A stretch of DNA of 37,532 nt from Acinetobacter lwoffii (GTDB taxonomy: Bacteria; Pseudomonadota; Gammaproteobacteria; Pseudomonadales; Moraxellaceae). Position numbers and translations under genes: made by a program. The notes beneath the pieces are model-generated. The model ran no database searches, had not been told where the DNA came from, and saw only the letters and a program-made list of their open reading frames with translations. The stretch lies in NCBI RefSeq assembly GCF_002321025.1, contig NZ_DCLL01000055.1, forward strand, positions 1-37,532. Reading direction: 5' to 3'. Of the stretch, positions 1-8,740 are shown piece by piece (the first letter of the stretch is position 1; every line of letters starts with the position of its first letter).

Positions 1-23
1 CACAGAATTATTTACACCCTCGT

Positions 24-54
24 AAAAAAATCCCCTCACTCGAGGGGATTTTTT
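24..54. terminator. Bidirectional intrinsic terminator after metH
   Basis: A perfect stem (AAAAAATCCCCTC / GAGGGGATTTTTT, loop ACTC) has A and T tracts on its two sides, so it can end transcripts in either direction. It lies about 20 bases past the metH stop codon and is the natural end of that transcript. Confidence 0.9.
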
Positions 55-75
55 CTAATCTAAAGTAGTGGATTT

Positions 76-3000
76 TTACACCACAGAATCATCCAAATTC
101 GGCGCTAGCCAACGTTTCGCTTCATCCAGCGTCCAACCTTTACGCTTCGCATAATCTTCCAGCTGATCGCCAGAGATTTTGCCCACGTTAAAGTATTCAG
201 TTTCAGGGTTTGCATAGTAGAAACCGCTCACTGATGAAGGTGGCCACATTGCAAAACTTGTGGTTAAGTAAGTACCAATCTTGTCGGTTGTACCTAACCA
301 GTCAAACAATGGCGCTTTTTCAGAATGCTCAGGACAAGCAGGATAACCTGGTGCAGGACGGATCCCCACATACTTCTCTTTAATCAAATCTTCATTTGAA
401 AGTTGCTCATCTGCTTGATAGCCCCAGAACTCTTTACGAATACGCTCGTGTAAATGCTCAGCAAATGCTTCAGCAAAACGGTCACCCAAGGCTTGAACCA
501 TAATCGCGTTATAGTCATCACCTTTGGCTTTGTATTCTTGAGATAACTCTTCCGCACCGAAGATCGACACGGTAAAGCCACCCAAGTAATCCTCAGCGAC
601 ATCTTTTGGCGCAACAAAGTCTGCCAAAGAGTAGTTCGCTTTACCTGTCACTTTGTCAGACTGCTGACGTAAGTGCTCGAAGCTGTGGGTTACATTACCC
701 GCTTCATCTGCAACGGCAACTGTATCTGCTGCTACACGGTTTGCAGGATAAATACTAAACGTCGCACGCGCATCAAAACGTTTATTCTCGATGATGTCTT
801 TCAGCATTGCTTGTGCTTGTTCATACAAGTCACGTGCTGCTTCACCCACCACTTCATCTTCAAGGATTTTCGGGAATTTACCCGCCAGGCTCCATGAAAT
901 AAAGAACGGTGTCCAGTCAAAATATTCCACCAAAGCTTCAAGCGGATAATTTGTGAAAGTTTCAGATCCAATGAAGTTTGGTTTAACCGGTGCATTCTTG
1001 TCGAAATCGATCTTGAAGCCGTTTTCGACTGACTCTTGATAAGACAATTTCGCCGCTTTCGGTTGCTTGTTGGCAAGACGAGTACGAATTTTTTCATAAT
1101 CCGCTGCATAGTCAGCCAAAAGTTTTGGTTTCATTTCAGGAGAAAGCAATTGTGTTGCTACACCCACGGCACGTGAAGCATCTGCGGTGTAAAGCACGCC
1201 ATCATTATGATATTGCGGTGAGATTTTCACTGCGGTATGCGCTTTAGAAGTCGTCGCACCACCAATCATTAACGGAATGTTAAAGCCTTTGCGCTGCATT
1301 TCTTTGGCAACAAAGACCATTTCATCCAGAGACGGCGTGATCAGACCAGACAAACCGATGATATCGACTTTTTCATCAATCGCAGTTTGTAGAATTTTCT
1401 CACATGGCACCATCACGCCCAGATCCACGATGTCATAACCATTACAGCCTAATACTACGCCAACGATGTTTTTACCGATGTCGTGTACGTCGCCTTTCAC
1501 CGTAGCCAGCAGGATTTTACCTTTTGCTTCGGCTTGGGTTTTCTCAGCTTCAATGAACGGGTTCAACCACGCTACAGCCTGTTTCATCACGCGTGCAGAT
1601 TTGACTACTTGTGGCAAGAACATTTTACCGGCACCGAACAGATCGCCGACTACGTTCATACCCGCCATCAATGGACCTTCAATCACATCCAGTGGACGTG
1701 TAGAGTTTAAACGCGCTTCTTCAGTATCTTGATCGATATAAGTCGTGATGCCTTTTACCAATGCATATTCAAGACGTTTTTCAACAGACTCATTACGCCA
1801 TTCCAGATTTTCTTCGGCTTTTTGCGTACCACTTTGACCACGGTATTTTTCAGCAACAGCAAGCAGTTTTTCGGTTGCTTCCTGACCGCTTTCACCCTGG
1901 TTCTGGTTTAAAACAACATCTTCAACCGCTTCTTTCAATTCTTTATCGATGTCATCGTAAATCGCCATCTGACCGGCATTTACAATACCCATAGTCATGC
2001 CTTGCTGAATGGCATGGTACAGGAACACCGAGTGAATCGCTTCACGTACCGGTTCGTTACCACGGAACGAGAACGATACGTTCGACACACCACCAGAAAT
2101 CATCGCATTTGGCAGGTTCTGTTTAATCCAGCCAGTCGCTTCAATAAAGTCCACGCCATAGTTGTTGTGTTCTTCAATACCGGTCGCAATCGCAAAGACG
2201 TTCGGGTCAAAGATGATATCTTCAGACGGGAAGCCTACTTCATTCACAAGAACATCATATGAACGCTTACAGATTTCTTTTTTACGCGCAGCTGTATCGG
2301 CCTGACCATCTTCATCAAATGCCATCACGATGACCGCGGCACCATATTGACGGCAGAGGCGGGCACGTTCGACAAACTCGTCATGACCTTCTTTCAGGGA
2401 AATCGAGTTCACCACGGCTTTACCTTGCACACATTTCAGGCCCGCTTCGATAATCTCCCATTTAGAAGAATCCAGCATGATTGGCACACGTGAAATATCC
2501 GGCTCAGAAGCAATCAGGTTCAGGAAATGCACCATCGCACCTTGCGAATCGAGCATGCCTTCATCCATGTTGATGTCAATGATTTGTGCACCGGCTTCAA
2601 CCTGTTGACGGGCAACATCAAGCGCTTCGGCGAAGTTTTCTTCACGAATCAGACGCAGGAATTTTTTCGAACCGGTGACGTTGGTACGTTCACCGACGTT
2701 CACGAACAGTGAATCTTTGGTGATGTTAAATGGCTCTAAACCACTTAAACGACACGCAGGCTCAATTTCAGGAATTTGACGAGGGGTAATGCCTGCAACA
2801 GCATTTGCAATCGCACGTATATGATCCGGCGTAGTACCACAGCAACCACCGGTAATATTAATTAAGCCGCTTTCTGCAAATTCTTTAATAAATGCTGCGG
2901 TTTCTTCCGGCGTTTCATCATAACCACCGAAGGCATTTGGCAAACCAGCGTTTGGATGCGCTGAAACAAAGGTATCAGCAACGTCAGACACGGTTTTCAC

Positions 3001-3762
3001 GTGTGGACGCATCGCATCTGCACCTAGGGCACAGTTAAAGCCGATAGATAACGGCTCTGCATGACGCATTGAGTTCCAGAAGGCTTCAGCGGTTTGACCA
3101 GTCAATGTACGACCTGATGCATCCGTGATCGTACCTGAAATCATGATTGGCAGTTCATAGCCTAATTCTTTAAAGACTTCTTTTACTGCAAAGATGGCAG
3201 CTTTGGCATTTAAAGTATCGAACACAGTTTCGATCAGGATGATGTCTGCACCACCTTCGATCAAGGCTTTGGTTGATTCGATATAGTCAACTTTGAGCGC
3301 ATCAAAAGTGATATTACGGAACGCCGGGTCATTTACGTTTGGAGAAATAGAGGTGGTACGTGATGTTGGTCCGATCACACCGGCCACAAAACGCGGTTTT
3401 TCAGGCGTTGAATATTTGGCACAGGCTTCTTTGGCCAGACGCGCTGCATCACGGTTAATTTCAGGAACTAGATCTTCCATGTGGTAATCCGACATTGAAA
3501 CGCGAGTACCGTTAAAGGTGTTGGTTTCAATAATGTCGGCGCCAGCTTCCAAGTAAGCTTCATGAATGCCCTGAATAATTTGTGGCTGAGTGAGCACCAG
3601 CAAATCATTATTACCTTTGAGATCATAGGCCCAGTCAGCAAAACGCTCACCACGATAATCGGCTTCTTCCAGTTTATGGCGCTGGATCATGGTACCCATC
3701 GCACCATCGATAATTAAAATTCTTTTGGCAAGAAGTTCTTTTAAAGTGGTAAGTGTAGACAT
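76..3762 (-). CDS. metH: Cobalamin-dependent methionine synthase MetH
   Basis: The protein (1228 aa, almost the E. coli MetH length) transfers a methyl group from 5-methyltetrahydrofolate to homocysteine through methylcobalamin in the cytosol, making methionine. All modules are present in order. The homocysteine domain has its zinc cysteines at C244 (GFNCALG) and C307/C308 (GGCCGT). A folate domain follows at roughly 350-640. The B12 domain near 740-790 carries DVHDIG, with the cobalt-ligand histidine, and the GLSGLI stretch. The C-terminal reactivation domain has RPAPGYPACPEH, the AdoMet-binding motif. The gene stands alone on the minus strand. The ATG is preceded by GAGAAAG, which is partly buried in a large inverted repeat at 3772-3834 that probably controls expression. 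No truncation or missing catalytic residue is visible. Confidence 0.98.
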   Translation of the reverse strand: MSTLTTLKELLAKRILIIDGAMGTMIQRHKLEEADYRGERFADWAYDLKGNNDLLVLTQPQIIQGIHEAYLEAGADIIETNTFNGTRVSMSDYHMEDLVPEINRDAARLAKEACAKYSTPEKPRFVAGVIGPTSRTTSISPNVNDPAFRNITFDALKVDYIESTKALIEGGADIILIETVFDTLNAKAAIFAVKEVFKELGYELPIMISGTITDASGRTLTGQTAEAFWNSMRHAEPLSIGFNCALGADAMRPHVKTVSDVADTFVSAHPNAGLPNAFGGYDETPEETAAFIKEFAESGLINITGGCCGTTPDHIRAIANAVAGITPRQIPEIEPACRLSGLEPFNITKDSLFVNVGERTNVTGSKKFLRLIREENFAEALDVARQQVEAGAQIIDINMDEGMLDSQGAMVHFLNLIASEPDISRVPIMLDSSKWEIIEAGLKCVQGKAVVNSISLKEGHDEFVERARLCRQYGAAVIVMAFDEDGQADTAARKKEICKRSYDVLVNEVGFPSEDIIFDPNVFAIATGIEEHNNYGVDFIEATGWIKQNLPNAMISGGVSNVSFSFRGNEPVREAIHSVFLYHAIQQGMTMGIVNAGQMAIYDDIDKELKEAVEDVVLNQNQGESGQEATEKLLAVAEKYRGQSGTQKAEENLEWRNESVEKRLEYALVKGITTYIDQDTEEARLNSTRPLDVIEGPLMAGMNVVGDLFGAGKMFLPQVVKSARVMKQAVAWLNPFIEAEKTQAEAKGKILLATVKGDVHDIGKNIVGVVLGCNGYDIVDLGVMVPCEKILQTAIDEKVDIIGLSGLITPSLDEMVFVAKEMQRKGFNIPLMIGGATTSKAHTAVKISPQYHNDGVLYTADASRAVGVATQLLSPEMKPKLLADYAADYEKIRTRLANKQPKAAKLSYQESVENGFKIDFDKNAPVKPNFIGSETFTNYPLEALVEYFDWTPFFISWSLAGKFPKILEDEVVGEAARDLYEQAQAMLKDIIENKRFDARATFSIYPANRVAADTVAVADEAGNVTHSFEHLRQQSDKVTGKANYSLADFVAPKDVAEDYLGGFTVSIFGAEELSQEYKAKGDDYNAIMVQALGDRFAEAFAEHLHERIRKEFWGYQADEQLSNEDLIKEKYVGIRPAPGYPACPEHSEKAPLFDWLGTTDKIGTYLTTSFAMWPPSSVSGFYYANPETEYFNVGKISGDQLEDYAKRKGWTLDEAKRWLAPNLDDSVV

Positions 3763-3771
3763 TCAAACTTT

Positions 3772-3834
3772 CTCAGCAGAAATCAAAAAAAACGACGCTA
3801 ATCTTAGCAGATTAGTTGGCTGATTTCTGCTGAG
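3772..3834 (-). promoter_or_regulatory. metH leader hairpin covering the Shine-Dalgarno
   Basis: Read on the minus strand, CTCAGCAGAAATCA (3834-3821) is followed by its exact complement TGATTTCTGCTGAG (3785-3772). The GAG of that second arm is the likely ribosome-binding site, nine bases before the metH ATG. Inside the large loop is a second hairpin, CTAATC-TGCTAA-GATTAG (3815-3798), followed five bases later by eight Ts (3792-3785), which resembles a small terminator. The arrangement suggests control of translation or attenuation. It does not match the SAH, SAM or cobalamin riboswitch motifs I know. The structure is seen directly; the function is inferred. Confidence 0.6.
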
Positions 3835-4231
3835 ATTGCTCAGAATGATGGATAAGCATGATATGAAAATTTGATAAGTCATCTAGAAAAACAACAAGTT
3901 CTAAAATCCGGATCAGAAAATATTGCAATCTCTAATCTGATTCGATGTCTTTGAGACAGTAAACAAAATCAAAAAATTAAGCTGATGCTTTCATTCATGA
4001 AATTGTCATATTGATGGCTTATGCTGTGCAAATGAAACTTTTGCTCAGCTTGATGACAGGCAGGGTTTGAATCGTTTTGGTAGCAAAATATGTTGAGTTT
4101 TTAAGCTTGAAGAAGCTGGAATCTTATCTTAAGTAAATGATTTATAAAATCAAAATCTAGTGTTTTAGTCGGAATTAAACAGGACGAATAGCAGCAAGAA
4201 AATCCAAATAATTGCTTCATATGACAGCAGT

Positions 4232-4249
4232 TTGTCATATAATTGTCAC
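4232..4249 (+). promoter_or_regulatory. Pho box (PhoB site) upstream of pit
   Basis: TTGTCATATAATTGTCAC is two 7-mers (TTGTCAT, TTGTCAC) spaced 11 bp apart by an AT-rich 4-mer. This is the layout of the PhoB consensus CTGTCAT-N4-CTGTCAT, with one mismatch in the first half and two in the second. A -10-like AACAAT sits at 4260-4265, the distance expected for a PhoB-activated promoter. The spacing puts transcription start near 4272, which favours the pit start at 4299 over the ATG at 4266. Regulation by PhoB is inferred. Confidence 0.7.
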
Positions 4250-4298
4250 AATTTAACTGAACAATATGGGGATTCTTGAATCCTCTATTCCTGCTTGC

Positions 4299-5918
4299 AT
4301 GAATCCTAATCAAACTCCCGTAGATTCAGCACACGGGTCGGCTTCCCAAAAGTCGACCAATGTTCATGTGCCAACACCGAAATTTTTTATGCCGGTGTTC
4401 CTGACTCTTATTATCACTACGCTGATTTATATCGGCTTCCAGTTGTCTGCAGATTTAGCGCATGTACCGGCCTTGGGCTTGTATTCAGTTATTTTGTTAG
4501 CGACGGCACTTTTTATTGCGTTGAGCTTTGAGTTCGTCAATGGCTTCCACGATACCGCCAATGCAGTTGCCACGGTCATTTATACCAATGCACTTTCAGC
4601 TCCTGTCGCAGTGATGTGGGCCGGCTTCTGTAACTTCCTTGGGGTTATGGTCGCCAGTGGTGCGGTCGCTTACGGTATTATTGCGTTATTGCCGGTCGAG
4701 CTGATCATGAATGTTGGCTCCGGAGCCGGCTTTGCCATGGTCTTTGCCATGCTGATCGCGGCTATTCTCTGGAATCTGGGAACCTGGTTCCTCGGTATTC
4801 CGGCATCCAGTTCACATACCCTGATCGGTTCGATTCTGGGTGTGGGCATCATGAACTATATTCTGAATGCCGGTACTGGCGCTTCAGGTATAGACATGGA
4901 GCAGGTGATGAAAGTCGGTAAGGCGCTGTTATTCTCGCCTTTAATCGGTTTTGCATTTGCTGCGATTGTGTTCCTGCTGGTGAAAAAAATCTTCAAGCGT
5001 CAACTGGAACTGTTCCAGCCACCTGAAGGTAACAAGCCACCACCACCATTGATTCGTGCCATGCTGATCTTTACCTGTACTGGGGTGAGCTTTGCCCATG
5101 GTTCAAATGACGGTCAAAAAGGTATGGGTCTGATCATGCTGATCCTGATCGGCTGTGTGCCTTTGGCGTACTCGCTGAACAAGAATCTGGATGCACAACA
5201 TATTCAGTCTTTTGGTCAGTTATCTGCACAAACAGCGGATGTGATCTATCCAAATCATCAGGATATTCCGGATGAACAAGCCCGTGATGTGATCACCAAG
5301 TACATTCAGACCAAGGAAATTACCCCTGAAGTCGTGCCTGCATTGGCAAGTTTGACGGATCATCTGGGTGAAAAAGTTGGTAGCTATACCAGCATTAAGG
5401 ATGTTCCTGAAGCTCAAGTGTCTGAATTCCGCAACGACATGTACCTGAGCACCACAGCATTTAAACGTCTGGATAAAGCAGAAGCTTTACCAACAATGAG
5501 TGCTGCACAGGAAAAAACAGTAGATGAATACCGTGATAATCTGGATTCATTCCTGCAATACATTCCGACCTGGGTAAAAGTGGCGACAGCCTTGGCGCTT
5601 GGTCTGGGTACGATGGTCGGCTGGAAGCGTATTGTCGTGACTGTCGGTGAGCGTATTGGTAAACAGCATATGACTTATGGTCAAGGTATGTCTGCCGAAC
5701 TTGTTGCAATGTCGACTATTGCGGCTGCAGATGGTTTCGGTATGCCGGTATCAACCACCCATGTATTGAACTCTGCAGTAGCGGGCACCATGGTGGCGAA
5801 CAAGTCAGGTCTGAACTTCCAGATGGTGAAAACCATTCTGTCTGCCTGGGTATTTACCTTGCCAGCAACGATCTGTCTGTCAGGTGGTTTGTACTGGGTG
5901 CTGTTAAAAGTTTTCTAA
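4299..5918 (+). CDS. pit: PiT-family inorganic phosphate transporter
   Basis: This inner-membrane phosphate symporter of the PHO4/PiT family takes up phosphate, probably as a metal-phosphate complex. Both family signatures are visible: GFHDTANAVAT near the first membrane helices and GVSFAHGSNDGQKG in the second half, with the ASSSHTLIG and VSTTHVLN repeats that mark the inverted duplication. Between the halves lies a hydrophilic stretch of about 140 residues, probably cytoplasmic. An in-frame ATG lies at 4266 (550 aa), but the Pho-box geometry puts transcription start downstream of it, so I prefer 4299 (539 aa). Neither start has a clear Shine-Dalgarno. The gene stands alone, with a Pho box upstream and a strong terminator downstream. 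No sign of damage. Confidence 0.95.
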   Translation: MNPNQTPVDSAHGSASQKSTNVHVPTPKFFMPVFLTLIITTLIYIGFQLSADLAHVPALGLYSVILLATALFIALSFEFVNGFHDTANAVATVIYTNALSAPVAVMWAGFCNFLGVMVASGAVAYGIIALLPVELIMNVGSGAGFAMVFAMLIAAILWNLGTWFLGIPASSSHTLIGSILGVGIMNYILNAGTGASGIDMEQVMKVGKALLFSPLIGFAFAAIVFLLVKKIFKRQLELFQPPEGNKPPPPLIRAMLIFTCTGVSFAHGSNDGQKGMGLIMLILIGCVPLAYSLNKNLDAQHIQSFGQLSAQTADVIYPNHQDIPDEQARDVITKYIQTKEITPEVVPALASLTDHLGEKVGSYTSIKDVPEAQVSEFRNDMYLSTTAFKRLDKAEALPTMSAAQEKTVDEYRDNLDSFLQYIPTWVKVATALALGLGTMVGWKRIVVTVGERIGKQHMTYGQGMSAELVAMSTIAAADGFGMPVSTTHVLNSAVAGTMVANKSGLNFQMVKTILSAWVFTLPATICLSGGLYWVLLKVF

Positions 5919-5931
5919 GAATAATTGATGT

Positions 5932-5960
5932 AAAAAACGCTGCTGAGGCAGCGTTTTTTT
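5932..5960. terminator. Intrinsic terminator after pit
   Basis: The stem CGCTGC-TGAG-GCAGCG is flanked by six As and seven Ts and begins 14 bases after the pit stop codon. The A tract would also allow termination from the other side. Confidence 0.9.
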
Positions 5961-6012
5961 ATGGGTGGAAGAAAAATTAAGGATGTAAAAGAGGAATCTA
6001 AATTACGATTAA

Positions 6013-6067
6013 GGCGACAGGGATGTCGCTGTTAGGCTGTGATATAGGGATATATCATCAGCCTAAC
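6013..6067. repeat. Two tandem hairpins with identical GGGA loops
   Basis: The first hairpin is GCGACA-GGGA-TGTCGC (6014-6029). The second (6031-6067) pairs GTTAGGCTG with CAGCCTAAC and, inside it, TGATATA with TATATCA, again around a GGGA loop, with one bulged T. A further short stem, AACAAAA-GAT-TTTTGTT, and the palindrome GAAGTGCACTTC (6089-6100) follow. On the plus strand the first hairpin reads ACAGGGATGT, matching the CsrA/RsmA consensus ACARGGAUGU, with GGA in the loop as that protein prefers. The element is either a small RNA or leader that binds CsrA, or a copy of a dispersed palindromic repeat. No clear promoter or terminator was found for it. The 5961-6202 gap holds nothing else that I recognise. 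Confidence 0.5.
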
Positions 6068-6202
6068 AAAAGATTTTTGTTCCCTTGCGAAGTGCACTTC
6101 TCATCTTTCAAAAGTAAAGAAGAAAAGAACGTAGAGAATACTTAAAGTCCATTCATAATAATTTAAATGATTGAAAGCTTGCTCAGGAGAGGGAACTTTC
6201 AA

Positions 6203-7744
6203 TTACTTCTTAAACTTACCCAATAATCCCTTCGGCAATTTATCCGTTGCAAAACCATATAATGCCGCGAAAGGTAGTGCTGTACGTGCTAGATAAGCCA
6301 CTCGCCACAAACCACCATGATTCGCACCATGCATCATTAACTCAAGCGGATGGTTAAGTTTTACTTCAGGATTAGCCACTGATTCTGGATTGCGCAGATC
6401 ATGAACCCATAGTGCCGCCATAATTGCATTGGTGGTTTCAGGCGCGAAAGCTTCAACATCAAACAGGCTGGCACCGTTGAATGCGGCTTTTAATAGCGGA
6501 TTTTTGGTCACGGAATAGGTCGTAGTAGAAGGTGCAATATTGATGCTGACCCGTTGACCTTGAGCGCGAGCCAAGGTGGCACGCCATTGCTGGATACGTT
6601 TTGCCAGCGCATAGTTCGGGCCCTGTTCAACCACCAGGCAGTCACAGATACCATAAGCCTGATCACCAGACTGAATCAGTTCATGCGCATTTTTCTGGAA
6701 AAAGTGTTGACGGCTTAAAGTCGCAACACTTTTAGAAATCAGGGTCTGTGCCTTGGAGCGTTCTGCATATTTTTCTTTTGAGGCTTCAATCACTTCATTC
6801 GGCACCGCATAAACATCAGTCGGCGTACACATGTACATCAGGCTGGTATTGGCTTTGTGCTGGCTGACATGCTGCATAATGGCATCCATTGCCATCGAGA
6901 CGCGGACATGCTTTTCACCATCAAGATAAGCAATTGCAGCCAGATCCAGATCCTGCTCAAACTGTAATAGCCATTTGGTAATTTCAGGAATCTGGGTCAG
7001 CAAATTCGCGCCCAGTTTTTCTTTTAAAATATCAAGTGAAGTATCAGTAGGCATGTCTTCAGTACATGGCGCATACAGTGTGGCATTGCCTTGGCTAATG
7101 GTATCGACAATCTTGCCCCATACCCGGGTGTTCGGCAGATCAATTGCTACAATGTTGGCTTTCCATTTCGCCAGCCAGGTCAAAGGGCCGGCTTCAGATG
7201 CTGCACCAAACAGCACCGTAGTCCGATCGGAAAGATCAAACCATTCAGGATGCACCACACATTCACGCAAGGCATTGGCATGACTGGTTTCCACGATGCC
7301 TTGGCTCTCCCAGCGTTCAATCTGCTCAAGTAAGGCATCACCTTGCAGCTTTTGGCCGTGGTAGGGCACATACCATTCTGGTGTCGATTTGCTATTACCT
7401 GTCAGCTTGACGGTATGCAACTGACCTGCGGGCAGAGTTAAAGCATCTTGCAATACATACTTTTGACCATCACGGTAAAATTCAAAAGTCTGATGAGCCT
7501 TTGCCAATCCATCTTCGGCAATTTTCAAGCTGGCTTCAGGAGAAACCAATCCCTGTTCGACCAGTTGCTTAAAATGCACGGTATATTGTTTGCGCCAGTT
7601 TTTTTCTGATTGTGCCTGTTGAGAACTGCGTGAATCGACATTGGCTAAGGCGGCTGCGATGATCGCGCGTCCTGCTTTGGAGCTACTTGGTTTTTGTTGC
7701 GGAGACTGAAGAGGAAATTGAAGACCGTCTGGTGTAATGGACAT
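6203..7744 (-). CDS. Unrecognised 513-residue protein with a Rossmann-like segment
   Basis: I do not recognise this family. The N-terminal 50 residues are Ser/Gln-rich and look disordered. A helical region follows to about 165. At roughly 175-205 the sequence TVLFGAASEAGPLTWL...NIVAIDLP has the pattern strand, glycine-rich turn, helix, strand ending in Asp, which resembles the nucleotide-binding start of a Rossmann dehydrogenase or methyltransferase fold. The C-terminus has one hydrophobic stretch (YLARTALPFAALYGF, near 485-500) and ends in lysines (KGLLGKFKK), suggesting membrane association. There is no signal peptide. The ATG follows a weak ACGAGAT. It is transcribed alone. An oxidoreductase role is only a guess. 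Confidence 0.85.
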   Translation of the reverse strand: MSITPDGLQFPLQSPQQKPSSSKAGRAIIAAALANVDSRSSQQAQSEKNWRKQYTVHFKQLVEQGLVSPEASLKIAEDGLAKAHQTFEFYRDGQKYVLQDALTLPAGQLHTVKLTGNSKSTPEWYVPYHGQKLQGDALLEQIERWESQGIVETSHANALRECVVHPEWFDLSDRTTVLFGAASEAGPLTWLAKWKANIVAIDLPNTRVWGKIVDTISQGNATLYAPCTEDMPTDTSLDILKEKLGANLLTQIPEITKWLLQFEQDLDLAAIAYLDGEKHVRVSMAMDAIMQHVSQHKANTSLMYMCTPTDVYAVPNEVIEASKEKYAERSKAQTLISKSVATLSRQHFFQKNAHELIQSGDQAYGICDCLVVEQGPNYALAKRIQQWRATLARAQGQRVSINIAPSTTTYSVTKNPLLKAAFNGASLFDVEAFAPETTNAIMAALWVHDLRNPESVANPEVKLNHPLELMMHGANHGGLWRVAYLARTALPFAALYGFATDKLPKGLLGKFKK

Positions 7745-7761
7745 GCAAAATATCTCGTAAT

Positions 7762-7789
7762 TGACAGTAATTAATATACAGATGTATAC
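7762..7789. promoter_or_regulatory. Possible operator upstream of the 513-aa gene
   Basis: Upstream of the gene starting at 7744, the sequence contains ATACAGATGTAT, an inverted repeat of ATACA/TGTAT with a 2-bp centre, within the direct repeat TATACA-GATG-TATACA. Its place 20-45 bases before the start codon suits a repressor site overlapping a promoter. No regulator gene lies beside it. Function inferred. Confidence 0.25.
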
Positions 7790-7870
7790 ATTATCGCTGC
7801 AAAATTCACTCCAAGATTGGCATTAAGTGACATCATCACTTTCTAATATATTACGAGATGTTTCAAACAA

Positions 7871-7894
7871 ATAAGAGAGCAGTAGCTCTCTTAT
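7871..7894. terminator. Perfect 10-bp stem-loop downstream of the rhomboid gene
   Basis: ATAAGAGAGC-AGTA-GCTCTCTTAT is a perfect stem with a 4-base loop. On the minus strand it is followed by TTGTTTG, a broken U tract, so it probably ends the rhomboid transcript. The gap 7895-7964 also has the weaker pair ATGAGG/CCTCAT (7913-7940). Confidence 0.5.
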
Positions 7895-7964
7895 CCATTT
7901 TTCAGAAGAAATATGAGGACTAATTCATATATAGCCTCATTCCCTCAGTATTTAAAAACCCTAA

Positions 7965-8582
7965 TTAAAACGGAACCTGCATCAGTTTATTCAGGAAATG
8001 CGGAATCAGGCGTGGTTCCAGAATAATCGTCATGACCACCCCGTAAGCCGCTCCCCATAAATGCGCGCTGTGATTAATATTGCTATTGCCTTTTTTGCCT
8101 GACCAGATGCTATAGGCCACATACAGCACAGCAAAAATAATTGCAGGAACCGGAATGAAAAACACAAAGATCAACTTCCAAGGTTCAAACAGAATATAGG
8201 CAAACAGTACAGCCGACACTGCACCGGAAGCGCCTAGACTGGCCCAGCGCGCATCATTTTTATGCTTTAGGTAACTTGGCAGAATCGCTGCGATCAGACC
8301 ACCGAGGTAAAACAGGATAAAACCCAAGTCATACAGATATTGACGATAAAAGCTTTCAATCACGCTGCCAAAAAAGAACAGGGTAATCATATTGAACAAG
8401 AGATGCGCTCCATCCGCATGGATAAAGCCATGCGTAATAAAACGATCGTATTGTCCACGTTGCAGTGCCGGTGGCCAGAAAATCAAGCGATTCATCACCG
8501 TCTCTTTGGAGAAAGCAATAAATGACACAATACAGGTGATCAGAATAATGGTCACGGTATGATTAAAAGGTAAATCAAGCAT
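7965..8582 (-). CDS. Rhomboid-family intramembrane serine protease
   Basis: This compact 205-residue membrane protein has about six hydrophobic segments, the basic bacterial rhomboid plan. The catalytic serine is S119 in GASGAV and the partner histidine H174 in HSAHLWGAAYG. HLLFNM (60-65) supplies the conserved His and Asn that stabilise the oxyanion. The enzyme should cut single-pass membrane proteins within the inner membrane; its substrates are unknown. No extra cytoplasmic domain is present. The ATG has no good Shine-Dalgarno. A second, longer rhomboid is encoded at 18634-19452, and the two are not close copies. Confidence 0.9.
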   Translation of the reverse strand: MLDLPFNHTVTIILITCIVSFIAFSKETVMNRLIFWPPALQRGQYDRFITHGFIHADGAHLLFNMITLFFFGSVIESFYRQYLYDLGFILFYLGGLIAAILPSYLKHKNDARWASLGASGAVSAVLFAYILFEPWKLIFVFFIPVPAIIFAVLYVAYSIWSGKKGNSNINHSAHLWGAAYGVVMTIILEPRLIPHFLNKLMQVPF

Positions 8583-8740
8583 ATAAATGATTCTAATGGT
8601 GCCTATTTGCCAATTATCATGCCATTAAAATTGAGCTAAAGTTGTACTTTTATAATAAATCCGACAATTTTAGTTGATTTTTAAAAATTACCCCGCATCT
8701 TCAGTTAAAATGGCCGCTTGAGCTTGAGGAAATTATTGTT

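Noticed and set aside
801..1109. Open frames overlapping metH, lysS, ppk1 and other large genes on either strand
   Set aside because: They are out-of-frame shadows of well-identified genes, without ribosome sites or recognisable domains.
3772..3834. metH leader as an SAH or cobalamin riboswitch
   Set aside because: The region is too short for a cobalamin riboswitch and lacks the conserved sequence blocks of the SAH riboswitch.
4014..4030. AATTGTCATATTGATGG-like stretch in the metH-pit gap as a second Pho box
   Set aside because: Only one half-site fits; there is no second 7-mer at 11-bp spacing, unlike at 4232-4249.
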